NCBI RefSeq assembly: GCF_019059575.1
Contig: NW_024881704.1
Coordinates: 682,001 to 746,000, forward strand
Reading direction: 5' to 3'
Length of the DNA: 64,000 nucleotides
DNA from: Amphibalanus amphitrite
Lineage: Eukaryota > Arthropoda > Thecostraca > Balanomorpha > Balanidae
Shown: positions 25,701 through 37,021 of the stretch, in pieces
Layout: each line of letters starts with the position of its first letter
How positions within the stretch are numbered: the first letter of the stretch is position 1
Position numbers and translations under genes: made by a program
The notes under the pieces: model-generated
Databases searched by the model: none
Told to the model about the DNA's origin: nothing
The model's input: only the letters and a program-made list of their open reading frames with translations

Positions 25701-27155
25701 TCCAGTGATCTTGGTTCAAGGCTGACGAATAAAAAGGCAGCGGCCGCTTCATATCTTGATCCTGACGCCTACCAAGAACGACAAAAGACATCTAACACGA
25801 AGTCTTTTGATTCGTAGCTATCGAGAAGGCGCCGACCACGTCCAGATTGGCCAGGATGGGACGGGATCCCACAGGTCACTGACCCGTTCGGGATGTGGTC
25901 GAATCACATCGGCAAGTGACCCGATCAATGATGAAGGTAGCCAATCACGAAAGGCGCACAAAGTCGCTGTAAGAGTAGCCTCTCATGTTCGGCAGCAGGC
26001 ACCGTCCATTTCCAACGGTGCCATATTCTGAATCTGGCTGAGCTGATTCACAGATTCACAAACAACGTTCGCTGACGAACGCCGACAAAATCGACCGCCA
26101 ACAGCGCCACAGCCAGCCAATCCTTTTTCACTCAGCTGTCAACAATAGCTTCTCTATATTCAATATGATCACTTGTATTGCTGTTCGGGCGGATTCGGTT
26201 TCAATAAGCTGAGAGCAGTGACGGCGCGGGCTGCCAATGCCGCAGCACCAGATACAATCGCCTACAATGTAAATAACTGAGACAGCGCGAACAAAGCGGC
26301 TTCCGATACCCGTGTTGACACTTCAGTCAAACTTTAGCGCCGCTGTCGGCGCTCGAATCACCGCCAAATCTAGTCAGGGCTCCGTCCCAACTGGCCGAAT
26401 CAGCCCACGGGCCGTCCGTCTCACAAGTTGGCCGCGGCTGGCAGGCATCATTGTCGATATATAGGACACCCAGAGGAGCCGGACCGTGTCTCAGGCCATC
26501 TGATGACGTCACAACACGACTTCTGACGTCATCACGGCAATCATGGCTTCCAAATTCGGCCCAGCCAAATAGTGAGACGGCATAACGGATTTATGTCGCT
26601 ACTATCACTCTTCAGAAGACGTCGTCAATGGCTGTCGGCGAAGGGCGTCGATACATAGCTGATGCGCATTATTTACAGTCTGACACCGCACCACTCCTGC
26701 AGTGGTATCTAATCAGCGGCACGCGGTGGCACGGAAAGGTGTCGTTACTCACACTTCTACGATTTTAGCTGGGTGAAGTAAAGCCTTTGGATAATTTACG
26801 AGTTTACCCAAGGAAAAATACCTCAGCGAATTAGCTGATGCAGTGTTTAGTTAAGGCATCTTTGCACGAAAAGGTGAACCTATCTTTAACTAGCTAGTCT
26901 GCAGCAAACCCTTCCAAATATTTCAAACGCGCCACCTCACGTGCACCACCAAACGATTTTCCATCAACCAAATGTGTGCCGACATTTGAAGTGAAATTCA
27001 ATTCCAGCACAAAAAGCACCGCCGCAAAATGTAGCCGCAAAGGTGAAATCAAATAACAACAATAAGATCAAAGCTTTGAACTGTTATCAAACGAAAAAAA
27101 TATTCACTCCACCGCAAGAATCGAACCCACGACTACCGCTCCGACTTTCACTGAC
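22777..27155 (-). other. aPKC intron (4.4 kb)
   Basis: No coding exon recognised. It holds a pyrimidine-rich CTCTGCTCTNC tract (23095-23160), GC-rich sequence to 23.8 kb, CCCTAACTAGCCCTAACCC at 24343-24363, and the CRE inverted repeat at 26502-26533. At about 27115-27145 (minus) a GGGTTCGATTC word resembles a tRNA B box followed by an A/T-rich tail. It may be a decayed tRNA-derived SINE, but this is weak. Confidence 0.5.
26502..26533. promoter_or_regulatory. Inverted pair of perfect CRE palindromes
   Basis: GATGACGTCA at 26502-26511 is followed 12 bp later by its exact reverse complement TGACGTCATC at 26524-26533. Each arm contains the full TGACGTCA site bound by CREB/ATF-type factors. It lies in an aPKC intron. 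Binding is inferred. Confidence 0.4.
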
Positions 27156-27269
27156 CTGCCGACGGCGCGTCGACGCTGACCACTTCTGTGGCGGCGGACG
27201 GGGGTGGCAGCGTGTCCTCGATCGGCACAGGAATGTGCGCGCTGGTGGGCGGCACCACACTGTCCGCCT
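27156..27269 (-). CDS. aPKC: aPKC exon: Pro/Ser-rich linker between C1 and kinase domains
   Basis: This exon encodes EADSVVPPTSAHIPVPIEDT, then LPPPSAATEVVSVDAPSA. The linker is poorly conserved in the family, so this call rests on structure. A CTGTTTCAG acceptor in phase 1 joins exactly to the C1 exon, there are no stops, and a GCAG|GTCAGT donor in phase 1 joins exactly to the glycine-loop exon. Length 114 nt. It could be an optional exon, because it starts and ends in the same phase and skipping it keeps the frame. Confidence 0.8.
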
Positions 27270-28247
27270 CTGAAACAGTGCACCGACAATCAGAACGGGA
27301 CAGCAGAGTCTCTAAAATAGCACACAGACAGTCAGAACGAGGGCAGTGAGAGATGGGTTAACGACGGGGAAACGACGGAAACGGGTCAAAAAAAAAAAAC
27401 CCGGAACGGTTTGTGATGAAGCATAGCACAGGGACAGAAAAAAGACGGAAGGAGGGTTTATATGAAAAAAATGACGGGCCGCTACCACGCGCCGCGTTAT
27501 GCTTTAGATGACGGCCGTTAGACGAGACGATTGTAGCGTAACATTTGCAAACACGGCTTTAGGACAGCATTTCAGAGATAGAGCAGACGTGTTAGGGGTC
27601 CCACTGCCCGGTTTAGCACACATAAAACGACGGTCAAAGAGAGGCACGGCACGTAAAAACCAGTGGAACGACGCTTCGGGCGCCAGGTAAACTGGGAGAG
27701 AGCGGCAGGTAAACGGGGAGAGAGCGGCGCTGAAATCCGTGCGAAAGGGCGCGGGACACTGTCTGCTCAGGAGACAGGCAAAGAGAAACGAGCCAGAGAA
27801 GTCGGTCAAAACGACCGGCCGGCAGTCAGCGACAGTCCGACCGTACAACTGCGGGACTGGTACGAAGATGGGTCGCAGCACTTTGACAATGGCCGAGACA
27901 ACTTCTTTCGGAAAAGGCGGACTGTTAACATTTCCACATCGTGGCGTGTCCATCCGGACAGGTTTAGAGGGACAACTTTTCTCTCAAGTCTCCCGCGACA
28001 GTGACGGACATAGGACAAAACAGTCACAATGCTACTACCGAAAACACATCAGTTTGTTAGCTCTACATACTAGCTAAATGTACATTCTATAATCAAGCAT
28101 CCTCTAGTTCAGTGGTCGGCAGGTCCTCCGGGGTCGTGCCCCCTTTTTTGGCGCCAGGCAGCGCCATTACCCCCACCTGCCAGATCCCATTGGTGATATA
28201 ACCATGGTTACTAAAATTCCATACTTTTCCGCGACTCTTTGGGTACC

Positions 28248-28301
28248 ATATCTGCGAGAAACCACAGGCTCCCCCCCCCCCCTGCGGTTTCTCGCAAATA
28301 T
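28248..28301. repeat. Imperfect inverted repeat with poly-C loop inside the hAT element
   Basis: The 21-bp arms at 28248-28268 and 28281-28301 match at 19 of 21 positions when one is reversed. They share TGCGAGAAACC and its complement, around a 12-bp loop that is almost all C. The pair sits close to the left end of the element. Confidence 0.7.
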
Positions 28302-28550
28302 CTCAAAAAAAGTTGAGCGCCACCATTTTGTCACATTTTGTCATGCATTTTGTCTGCACATGTTGTGAAAATTTCAGACCAAAGTCGCTCAAAGTCAGGT
28401 CACCAGATCACGTCAAGTGACCTCACCTCAGTAAAGACTGTAACGCCTGTTGTAGCTACACAGAGTAACAGATCTCTTTCAAACTTTCAGGAATTGACAA
28501 AGGCAACAAAACATGTACAAAATTTGTATCTCGGATATTTGATGTAGGTG

Positions 28551-29176
28551 ACCAAAGGTCAGCTCACTTTCACGCCCTCTCTCGTTATCAATGGGAGAGG
28601 TCGCAAAGTCAATGGTAGAAATTGAAAGACGCCTCTTTTGGATGAGTGTCATTCCTAGCACTGTGAAGCACTGAATCACAAGTTAAACATGACCACTGAG
28701 CCGGAAAACTGCACCCGTAACCCCGCTGTATGTCCCTGAGGTCATTCCAGGTCGTGAACGGTATCTTATAGTTTTTCGCCAATAACTTTTGATAAAGGCA
28801 TGCCAGAGCGATGAAAATACCTTAGATGTGTTTAGCATTTTCTTTCAGCATTTTGCGAAATGCCTAGGCAATTTGCAAACTGCCTGACCCACCAAAGGTC
28901 AGCTCACTTTCACGCCCTCTCTCGTTATCAATGGGAGAGGTCGCAAAGTCAATGGTAGAAATTGAAAGACGCCTCTTTTGGATGAGTGTCATTCCTAGCA
29001 CTGTGAAGCACTGAATCACAAGTTAAACATGACCACTGAGCCGGAAAACTGCACCCGTAACCCCGCTGTATGTCCCTGAGGTCATTCCAGGTCGTGAACG
29101 GTATCTTATAGTTTTTCGCCAATAACTTTTGATAAAGGCATGCCAGAGCGATGAAAATACCTTAGATGTGTTTAGC
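28551..29176. repeat. 286-bp direct duplication inside the hAT element
   Basis: 28551-28836 and 28891-29176 appear identical along their length, 340 bp apart, with a 54-bp spacer. Both begin ACCAAAGGTCAGCTCAC and end GATGTGTTTAGC. The lack of divergence points to a very recent duplication or an assembly artefact. Confidence 0.9.
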
Positions 29177-29301
29177 TCGACGACACGGATCACCTGATGT
29201 GCAAAAAGACCTTCGATGCTTCTCGACGGGGGGAGCACGATGCTGATAATAGTGAGCTCTTGCAAGTTCTGAGTGAAACGCTACTAAAGAAAAACTATCA
29301 G

Positions 29302-29344
29302 CAAACAACGTACATTTTATCAGCAAACAACGTACATTTTAGCC
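29302..29344. repeat. 22-bp tandem duplication
   Basis: CAGCAAACAACGTACATTTT occurs twice in direct succession within the hAT element. Confidence 0.75.
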
Positions 29345-32300
29345 ATTTTTGTCTCCGCAGGCTAAATCGTTATTCTTAGGTTAAATCTGAGGGCGTCATC
29401 AGAAAAAAAACGTTAAGAGAGCTATCGAATGCGTTTTTCCGCAGCTCTGTAGCTCTATCCTTTCCTGAGCTATAGCCCAGTTTGTCGAAAATTGTCAAAG
29501 GTTGACCTGGAAATTGGCGAAATTTTACGTTCGATGACCTCTGGTGAGCTGACCTTTGACTTGGCCTAAAAAGTGGCCATAGTTTTCCTTCATCATGTCT
29601 TACTCTCTTTCAAACGCCGACTACGGCGTTTCGCTAGTGACCCAGGCGCCAAATTAGTAGGCTGTAGGGGGGAGGGGGATCAACTTCCACCTCCAGCAGG
29701 GCGTGGATACCCAGGAGCCCCATCAGGGCGCGGGTTAACCCCCATACGAATAGGGGTAGCGTGTATTTTTCGGGAATAGATCACGTTAAAAGGGTCAGAT
29801 CATAAAAACTGTACCCTCGAGCCGATCATTTTTATCTGTCCTGAAAATGGCATGACCTTAACCCGAATAACCGTTGATTTGTGAGATCTTTCTTGAGATC
29901 ATGGCAGTCCACAAAATCTCACTTCAAGAAGTTACAGCAAGAGCCGATTTACTCGGGATTTGTCATTGACCTCTGGAAGGTCACCAAATGACCAAGGACC
30001 TTTAAATTGGGTAGCAGCGGCTGCCTATCTTCACGGGCAGCACGCTCAATTTTTCTGCAAAGCTCCAGCTCAGAGGCCGAGATGCACGGGTCAGGGTGCA
30101 ATGGACAACTCCTCTCCCTTGCTTTAGTGACTGTGAAAACGCCAACAGGCGAGCGCCGGCCAATACATGACAGTTACTTTCCACGGCTGTACGGAATGGT
30201 GAGCAGCTATGTACATTAAAATTGGCATGCGCCAGCTGATCAGTTCATGCTTTGTGCGTTTGCCCTCGACTAATTTTTGAATCCTGGGGCACAACAGTTG
30301 CGATGTCTGTCCCATCAAGAGAGCCATTAATTCTAAAAAAGATGAGGCTTTCTCAGAGGCCCTCATTACCCCCCGCCGAAGGGCGCCATTACCCCCAAAG
30401 GGGGCATGCCCCACCATTTGCCGACCCCTGCTCTAGTTGAATTCACACCGCTCGGTAGCTCACGCACTCCCAGTCTGTCACCATCGCGTTGCCACACCCA
30501 GCAGGACGCGTTCGGCGGCGAGGAAACACACGCCAGCGCGACCAGAAAAACGCACTCAGAGCGCCAACGAGCCAACGAGACAAACCCTGTTACGGTCCAG
30601 CCGCCAGCTCGTTACCACATACTGAGGACGACGACAAACACATCCGAGGCTCTGGCCGGCAGAACAGGCCTTTCTCGACCTTCCAGCGTGCCTGTACCCC
30701 TCGCAAAGCTGTCGTATTCAGTCCACTAACGCAGCGCCTGCGGTCCCCCACCCCTGCAGGGTAGGTCCCACCCTCCCCGCATCCCTGCACGTCGCGCGCG
30801 GGCCGCCCGCGCCGCCGACTCCAATTTACGATCGGATGGCGTTTTATTCATCGACGGCGCCAGCATATTCGGCGTCGCCGGTCCGAAAGGTCAGGCCGGC
30901 CGCGCCGCGTGCCAGCGCCGATAAGCGCCGCCGGTCGCGGCGCCGCCGCTGGGGAGCTGGCCGGTGATGCGATGCATAGGATTGACTGACGGATGACGGT
31001 TCAAGTCGCCCGAAGATACGAGCTTTCCGGCCGCGGGGTGACAGGCTTCGGTCGTTCACTGCAGCGCAGAGGTCAAAGGTAGCACGGGTAATGATTTTGG
31101 AGAGTCTCGGTTCGTGTTCGGACAAAGTTCGTCACAGGTCACAATCGGTAAACATGAGCTACAATCGCCGAGCTTTTGAACGGTGATTATTTCTGCACTA
31201 AATGCATGCAATCAGAAGTCAGAAACCACTTCACGTCTTGAGCACAACCCAGAATCAATGCACAGTTTTCAACGGTCGTGGCAGTGCATCAACGTCAGTA
31301 GAAAGCGTTTCATAATGGACACGGTGCGCGACCCAACACAACACTATCTTTAACGCCACACTTAATCCTCTCAAACACTTAAAACTGCAGCGGCGATAAC
31401 ACGGCAAATAAATCCCCTTATCGGGATCTGGTGCCGCACGAGTTTCGCGCTGGCAACAGCGTTGGCAGCGCTCTGTTTTCGCCCCTCCCCTCCCCTACAC
31501 TCGGAGAGAGGGGACGGGGAGAGAGCCGTGAGGCGGACAGAGCGGCGCTCGCTTGCGTGAAAGCTGCTACCGTTAGCCATCATTACCATTGACGCTGGCA
31601 CGCGAGACAGCCGACCGCCGCGCCGTGCCGGCGACTCTCTCCCCACTGGCGTCAATGGGCGCATCGGTAGCGCGCCCGGCAGACTCGCAGATTAATTGGT
31701 TCGCCACACCGGCAGCGGATTGTCCGCGGCACAAAAAGGCACATCAGGCTCAGTTCGGAATAGCGTTTGTACAGCAAACGCGATATGCGTTTACACAGGA
31801 AACGTGATATCTTTACATATCAGCTTTGTATCGAAAATAAACCAGACCTGCCGCCACTAACACCGCAAAAGATCACGCGACAAAACATAACGAACACGAC
31901 ATCTTGAGCGAACATAGCGCGACCTCATCCTCCACCACTCTAATCACACTGAGATACAACAGTGCTGGCGGCAACGCTAGCACAAACACCAGGACCGCAT
32001 CGGAGGTCACACGGCCTGCCAGAAGTCTGTCCTTTTTTGGGGCGCGATGTCGCGCCGTGCGATGACTGTTTTTGCTGCCGAGAATGACACATTTGTCTCA
32101 GTTGTCTCGCCGGACACAGAGATCTGGCGCGGCGCGTGATGGCCCACACAAAGACGGGGAAAACGAGGCAGAGCCCGACCTGCACACGCCGCGTGGTCAC
32201 CGGAACAGATGGTCGACTTTTAGGGTAGAGGTAACAGGCGACATACGTTTTTGTATCATTCCCCGTGCCAGCATCCCGCTGTTGAGTCTCTGCGTGTAAC

Positions 32301-32634
32301 TGCCGTCACTAATTGTGAGTGAATAAGCATTACCCGCCGGCGCTTTGAAGTTTTACCGAAACACGGAAGTTATTGGGATGTTGTTAGATCGGCGCAGATC
32401 AGGTCGACGTGACCCGATGCCTTGACAAATACACCGTTCCATCCACACATGTACCTTAAACAGGTCAAGCAGCACATGGTCTCCTTCTACAGCAAATTTC
32501 ACAGGTCCCTTCCACCTCAACCCTCACTGGCTTCCTCATAACTCATAAATCCCTACCATCTTTACCACCGCACCCCTCACTGAATCCCTCCCTCACCACA
32601 CATCCGCCCCGCCCAGCAGCATCCCGCCACTCAC

Positions 32635-32827
32635 CGGGTGAAGGCACATCCCGCTCGCCGTTAGCGGAGTCAGTCACCAGGTGTGTCGGCGCCACCGGCT
32701 CGCCCGTGCATTTCTTCTTCAGTAGCTTGTGACACTTTTTATGGATGAGCAGCTTACACTGGGTGCACTTGAAGCCCTGCCGTCCCAGGCCCCAAATCCG
32801 GTCTTGGCAGTAGGCACAGGCGGCGCT
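32635..32827 (-). CDS. aPKC: aPKC exon: C1 (atypical zinc finger) domain
   Basis: This exon encodes [40 protein letters not shown], then a linker ending DVPSP. With the His of the previous exon it builds the C1 zinc-ligand pattern: His, 12 residues, Cys-x2-Cys, then Cys-x2-Cys, His-x2-Cys and a final Cys. [18 protein letters not shown] is what I recall of insect aPKC. In aPKCs this finger does not bind diacylglycerol and serves in autoinhibition and protein contacts. It enters in phase 0 after TTTTGACAG and leaves in phase 1 at CCCG|GTGAGT. Length 193 nt. Confidence 0.97.
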
Positions 32828-34787
32828 CTGTCAAAAAAGGTGTGTTTTGTAAGGATCATGGAAAAGCAGCGCAACAAGAGGTTGGAGAGACGTATTGGCA
32901 TAAGGGCAGTTTAGAAAGCAGATGAAATAACTGGAATAAATACAGTCATACGCCACAGTCATAACGAGACGCCTCGAAGGACCAGCCAATGCAGATCAGG
33001 ACCGTCGCCACGCCACGCTTTAGCGCGGGTGGCGCGGCGGCCGGTGGTAGACTGTCCCGCCTTACATGCCGGTACTGCGGTACAGTCTACCAGTCCAGTC
33101 ACCGCCTTCTCCGCACCGTGTGCGCTGTGCCTCAGTGCACCGAACACAATGACAAGACAGGCGCGGAGACATCAACGCATGAGTGCCGCGTGTTTCTGTC
33201 TCTGTGTCTGTGCAGTGTGGACTAGTATAAAGTAAGCAGCAGTAGTTATCACCCATCTCCCGACTCCCACCCAATTTAAAATCGACATACCACCCTGCAG
33301 TCTCAGTTTACTCACACATGCAGAGTGAACATCGAGTAGTATCTTCGTTATTACATATCATTTCATTTTATTTTGTTGAAATGATAGTGCATTTATCCTT
33401 TACTCTTTCTACGGTGTAAGAGCATAAGGTTATTTCCAACACGGCTTATCTCCATGGCAATTTTTCATTTAGTCCCTACAAATGCGGGCGCCATTTTTGT
33501 CGCGCGATATCCAACCACCTTCGTTCACGCCCACCCCTTCATCCCAAATTCCTGCGGCGTGGGCTCGGTCGTCTGGTCGCCCACCACACCGTTTCAGCAC
33601 GAGCTGGTTACCAGGGGAGCGGCGCCTGCCAGCGCCGACCGGCGCCCTCCCACGACCAGTCGGCTAATTGGTGAATGGTTCCGCACCACCCACCGGTGAG
33701 CAGCGCTACGCCCCAGCACCGCCGGCGCGGCGTCTGCCCGCAGCGGGGACACGTCTGCCGCAGTGACTCGGAATGGCACCTCTCCAGACCCCCGCCAGTT
33801 GGCCCACCAGACACATGGCCCCATCGGGGAAAAATCATAAAAGGCAGACGAGAGGGGATGCGAGAGCCTGCCGTTTGGATTTTCTTCAGATCAATCCCAA
33901 TACAAAAATGTAGATAACATCGCGAAATTATTCTAGTAGCAAAAGTCGGCACAAGTTAATTTCCTCGTGCATGATCGGCTCATAAGCTATGGACACACCA
34001 GCACCGCAGACCATGCGATTTTCATGAGCCCGTCTGGCAGTTTGTGTCGATTTTTCCGCCACCGTCGGCGGTGCCGGGATGCGGAGCTGGCGCCGACTCG
34101 GCACCGGCCGTCTCCATTATTCATTGGCCGGCGGTGTGCGGACCGGTCGGACGGTCGGCCGCCGACACTGAATGGAATCTATAATGTAATATGTGGCGCT
34201 GGCCGCCGCTGGTGACCGGTGACCGCGGTGATTGTCACCACCGGCCAGATGACCCGGTGATGACCGCCGGCCGGCAGGGGGTAGGTGCCGGCGGTATCGT
34301 CCGTGCCGCGCCAGACGGCCGGGTGGACGGACAGACGCCCAGGACAGGCGGTAGGGTGCCGGTGATATGGCCCGTGGGTCGCGACGGGCAGACAGTAATA
34401 ATGGAGCAGCCGCCACCGCCGATCGCTTCCATCCTTCAGGTGACGATAGATACTAGATACACGATTTGATTAGATGGACTCCAGAATGAATAGATAGACA
34501 GGGGTTCCGAGGCGAGACAGCGCCGCTCCAAAACGTCTCTGCGCTCTCATAAAGAGCAAAGGAATGTTGTTCACCATAGCGCTTCAATGCGCATTGCGCA
34601 GCACCTCTAAATTTATCCCAACAAATAGAAAGTGTAGTCACAATTGATAACAACGCAGAATTAGACGAAAATTATCAAAAATAAACCACTTTGCATTGAT
34701 GCACTATGGTGCCATGGTTGAATGTCCTATCCGGTATGCAAAGAACCGACATGTATTATGTAGTGCACTCGGTACGTAAGGCAGTGT

Positions 34788-34880
34788 ATCCTGGTACCCC
34801 GGCCAGTACACCGAGTACCCTGGCACACCGGCCAGTACGCTGAGTACCCCAGTACCCGGGCCAGTACGCTGTGTACCCTG
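34788..34880. repeat. Tandem of about 30 bp built on GGCCAGTACNCNGNGTACCC
   Basis: About three diverged copies, each carrying GGCCAGTAC followed by a GTACCC word. It lies 110 bp before the DR1-like array. Confidence 0.65.
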
Positions 34881-34989
34881 GTTTACCCCGCCGCCGGCAC
34901 GGCACCATCGATCGTCGGAGCAGCGAAGAGCTCAGCTGACGGCCCGCCGTCGGCCGCTCAGCCGCCGCGCCGCCCGCGGGGACATACCG

Positions 34990-35400
34990 GGTCAGAGGTC
35001 ATATGTCGCGGTCAGAGGTTACCGGACCCCATCAGAGGTCACCTGTCGCGGTCAGAGGTTACCGGACCCCATCAGAGGTCACCTGTCGCGGTCAGAGGTC
35101 ACCTGAACCCGTCAGAGGTCACCTGAATCGGTCAGAGGTCACCGGACCCGGTTAGGGTCACCTGCCCTGTCATAGGTCACCCCTCTCGGTCAAAGGTCAT
35201 CTCTCCCGGTCAAAGGTCATCTCTCCCGGTCAAAGGTCACCTTTTCCGGATAGGGGTCACAAGTATCGGTCAGAGGCCATCTGCTTTGGTCAGAGGTCAT
35301 CTTTCCAGTCAGAGGTCACCTATCGCGGTCAAAGGTCACCTTTCCGGTCAGAAGTCACCTGCCCTGGCCAGAGGTCACCTGTCTCGGTTAGAGGTCACCG
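34990..35400 (+). repeat. About 21-unit minisatellite of DR1-like AGGTCA half-site pairs
   Basis: Units of about 19-23 bp each carry GGTCA-G/A-AGGTCA followed by a short variable spacer. The word is a direct repeat of nuclear-receptor half-sites with one spacer base (DR1). Four units are the perfect GGTCAAAGGTCA, at 35188-35199, 35208-35219, 35228-35239 and 35327-35338. Most others read GGTCAGAGGTCA. Spacers vary more than the half-site word. It lies in the aPKC intron between the pseudosubstrate and C1 exons. DR1 elements are bound by RXR/USP and HNF4/COUP-type receptors; a role here is inferred. Confidence 0.85.
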
Positions 35401-36935
35401 CAGTCCTCACAAGGTGCCTGGTCGAGTGTGACTGCGCGGTGTGACATTTCAGCAATTGGTTTCAAAAATTACTCAGCATCATATAATTCGTCTCTATTGC
35501 CTTCTTAACTCTTCTATCCTGTTCTTTTCTGTCGTCCTCGTCAGCTGCACCCCCTTCCTGGGCCGCAGTTCGGTCACTTCCTCGTGCCAGGGTCTGCCCC
35601 GACCGTGGCAGATCGGGCGGGGACGGGCGGAGGGGAGGGAGGGCCCTGGGTACATCATCACTCGCCGGCCGGCACGCGCTAACAAGGGGGCGGGACGCCG
35701 GCCAATCGGCCCGGATAATGGTCGCCAATGGCGGAAAATTAGCCGGAATCACCGCCAAACGTGCCCAGCGCGTCGCCGAGGAGCCAAAAATGCGCGCGAC
35801 ATGGCTGCCAGCAGACCTTTATAGTTTGCACCCGATCATCAGCAGCGATTCCAAGAGCGATTCGCGCGGCGCAGTAATGGCCTGCATGGGGTAAAATCAA
35901 ACAAATTTCGACACGGAATGATACCCCAAACAATGAAGCCACGAATATCCTCAAGGAAGGAAAGGAAATAAATTACCTTATTTACGCTAAGAAAATAAGG
36001 ACTCATAAAGCATGCTATGCTTACCAAGCATATTATGCAACAACATAAAATAATGACGGGATAAATCAGACCATAATCGAGAGCAAAAAAGGTTCGATGA
36101 AGCAGCCAATATACCCAAGTGATTTCAAATGCCTTAAACGATTATTTTGGTGGCAATGATGGAGCGTTCTTCGAATGTCTGCAATAGAACGAAGGTCACG
36201 TTACTTCCATAAATTTAAATGATGAAAGTATCATACAAAATGCATGGCTTTTCGTTTGCTTCCGAAGATTGATGAGAAGTTTCCAGACGCCTAAATATAC
36301 TGCCCTTGACTGCCAGTTATTTATGCGGAAACTTTTGATGAATTTAACGGCACCGCTTAGTGTATATCATGATCCACTTTATGCATCCAATGCAGCCAGA
36401 AGTCTCACATATCGGCCCGTATTGTATCGCTCTCGATCACTGCGTCTTTCTATGCGGTGACCTGACTGCACCTGCCGCCGGCCGGTTCACATGGTCCACG
36501 CCAAAACAGTGGCCCGGGCGGCATGTCGCGGCAATGTCTCGCCAATCAATAACTGGCCCGGAGGCACGCCGCCACCTGGACCGGCCACTTTGAGTCGGTG
36601 CGGCCCCCAGCAAGTATGATGGATTGACGGGTATCGTGAGAATGGCACATCACTCGTACCCCCCCCCCCCCACTTCCACGCAGCTTAGCTCTGACGTCAT
36701 TGGTACCTAGAGGGGGGGGGGGTGACAGCTGGGTGCAAAGTCCGCACAGCAGCAAGCAGGAACTGGAGCGCAGTATCCTCAAAATAAAAGATTCCGGGCA
36801 ACTTCATCAAACATTATTGTCCTGCATTTCAGCAGGAACGAATATCGAACTTTTTAAGTTTTCATTTCGAAATGCCTCTGTTTTTACTTAGAGTCGCTGT
36901 GCCGACATTTCAATCTTCAGTTCAGTAGCACTCAC

Positions 36936-37021
36936 CCGGTTGAAGCGTTTCGCCTGGAAGATATGGCCATTGACCTTGTACAGTTTCCTCCATCGCCGGG
37001 CGCCGCGCCGATATATGCTTC
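36936..37021 (-). CDS. aPKC: aPKC exon: pseudosubstrate and start of C1
   Basis: This exon encodes [14 protein letters not shown], then [26 protein letters not shown] is the aPKC pseudosubstrate, with Ala in place of the phosphorylated Ser/Thr, and it is essentially invariant from flies to humans. The His in NGHIFQ is the first zinc ligand of the C1 domain. It enters in phase 1 after GTCCCCCAG, its first two bases completing an Arg codon started by the 44571 exon. It leaves in phase 0 at CGG|GTGAGT. Length 86 nt. Confidence 0.98.

Larger units (their letters stand above)
28102..30438. mobile_element. Non-autonomous hAT-type DNA transposon with 8-bp target site duplication
   Basis: The element runs from 28110 to 30430 (2321 bp). 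It is flanked by a perfect 8-bp direct repeat CTCTAGTT (28102-28109 and 30431-30438). Its ends are inverted: CAGTGGTCGGCA at the left, and TGCCGACCCCTG at the right (reverse complement CAGGGGTCGGCA, 11 of 12 matching). CAG(G/T)GGTCGGCA ends with 8-bp duplications are characteristic of hAT transposons. Further in, both ends carry GCCCCC and GGCGCCATTACCCCC-like subterminal blocks in opposite orientation. No transposase is recognisable, so it must be mobilised in trans. It contains a 286-bp perfect duplication and a hairpin, listed separately. Confidence 0.85.
27270..32634 (-). other. aPKC intron (5.4 kb) hosting a hAT element
   Basis: It holds the 2.3-kb hAT-type element (28110-30430). Outside that, 30440-31700 is GC-rich with several open frames that match nothing I recognise. 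Confidence 0.6.
32828..36935 (-). other. aPKC intron (4.1 kb) with AGGTCA array
   Basis: No other coding exon recognised. It holds the DR1-like array (34990-35400), a 3-copy tandem of about 30 bp (34788-34880), and a C13 run at 36659-36671 facing a G12 run at 36710-36722 about 40 bp away, with a TGACGTCA site between them. Confidence 0.55.

Noticed and set aside
27115..27145. tRNA-like B box (GGGTTCGATTC) on the minus strand
   Set aside because: The T-arm stem would be mostly wobble pairs and there is no acceptor, D or anticodon arm. At best it is a decayed SINE fragment.
27104..27289. Minus open frame overlapping the linker exon
   Set aside because: Wrong frame. The frame fixed by the neighbouring exons gives the Pro/Ser linker instead.
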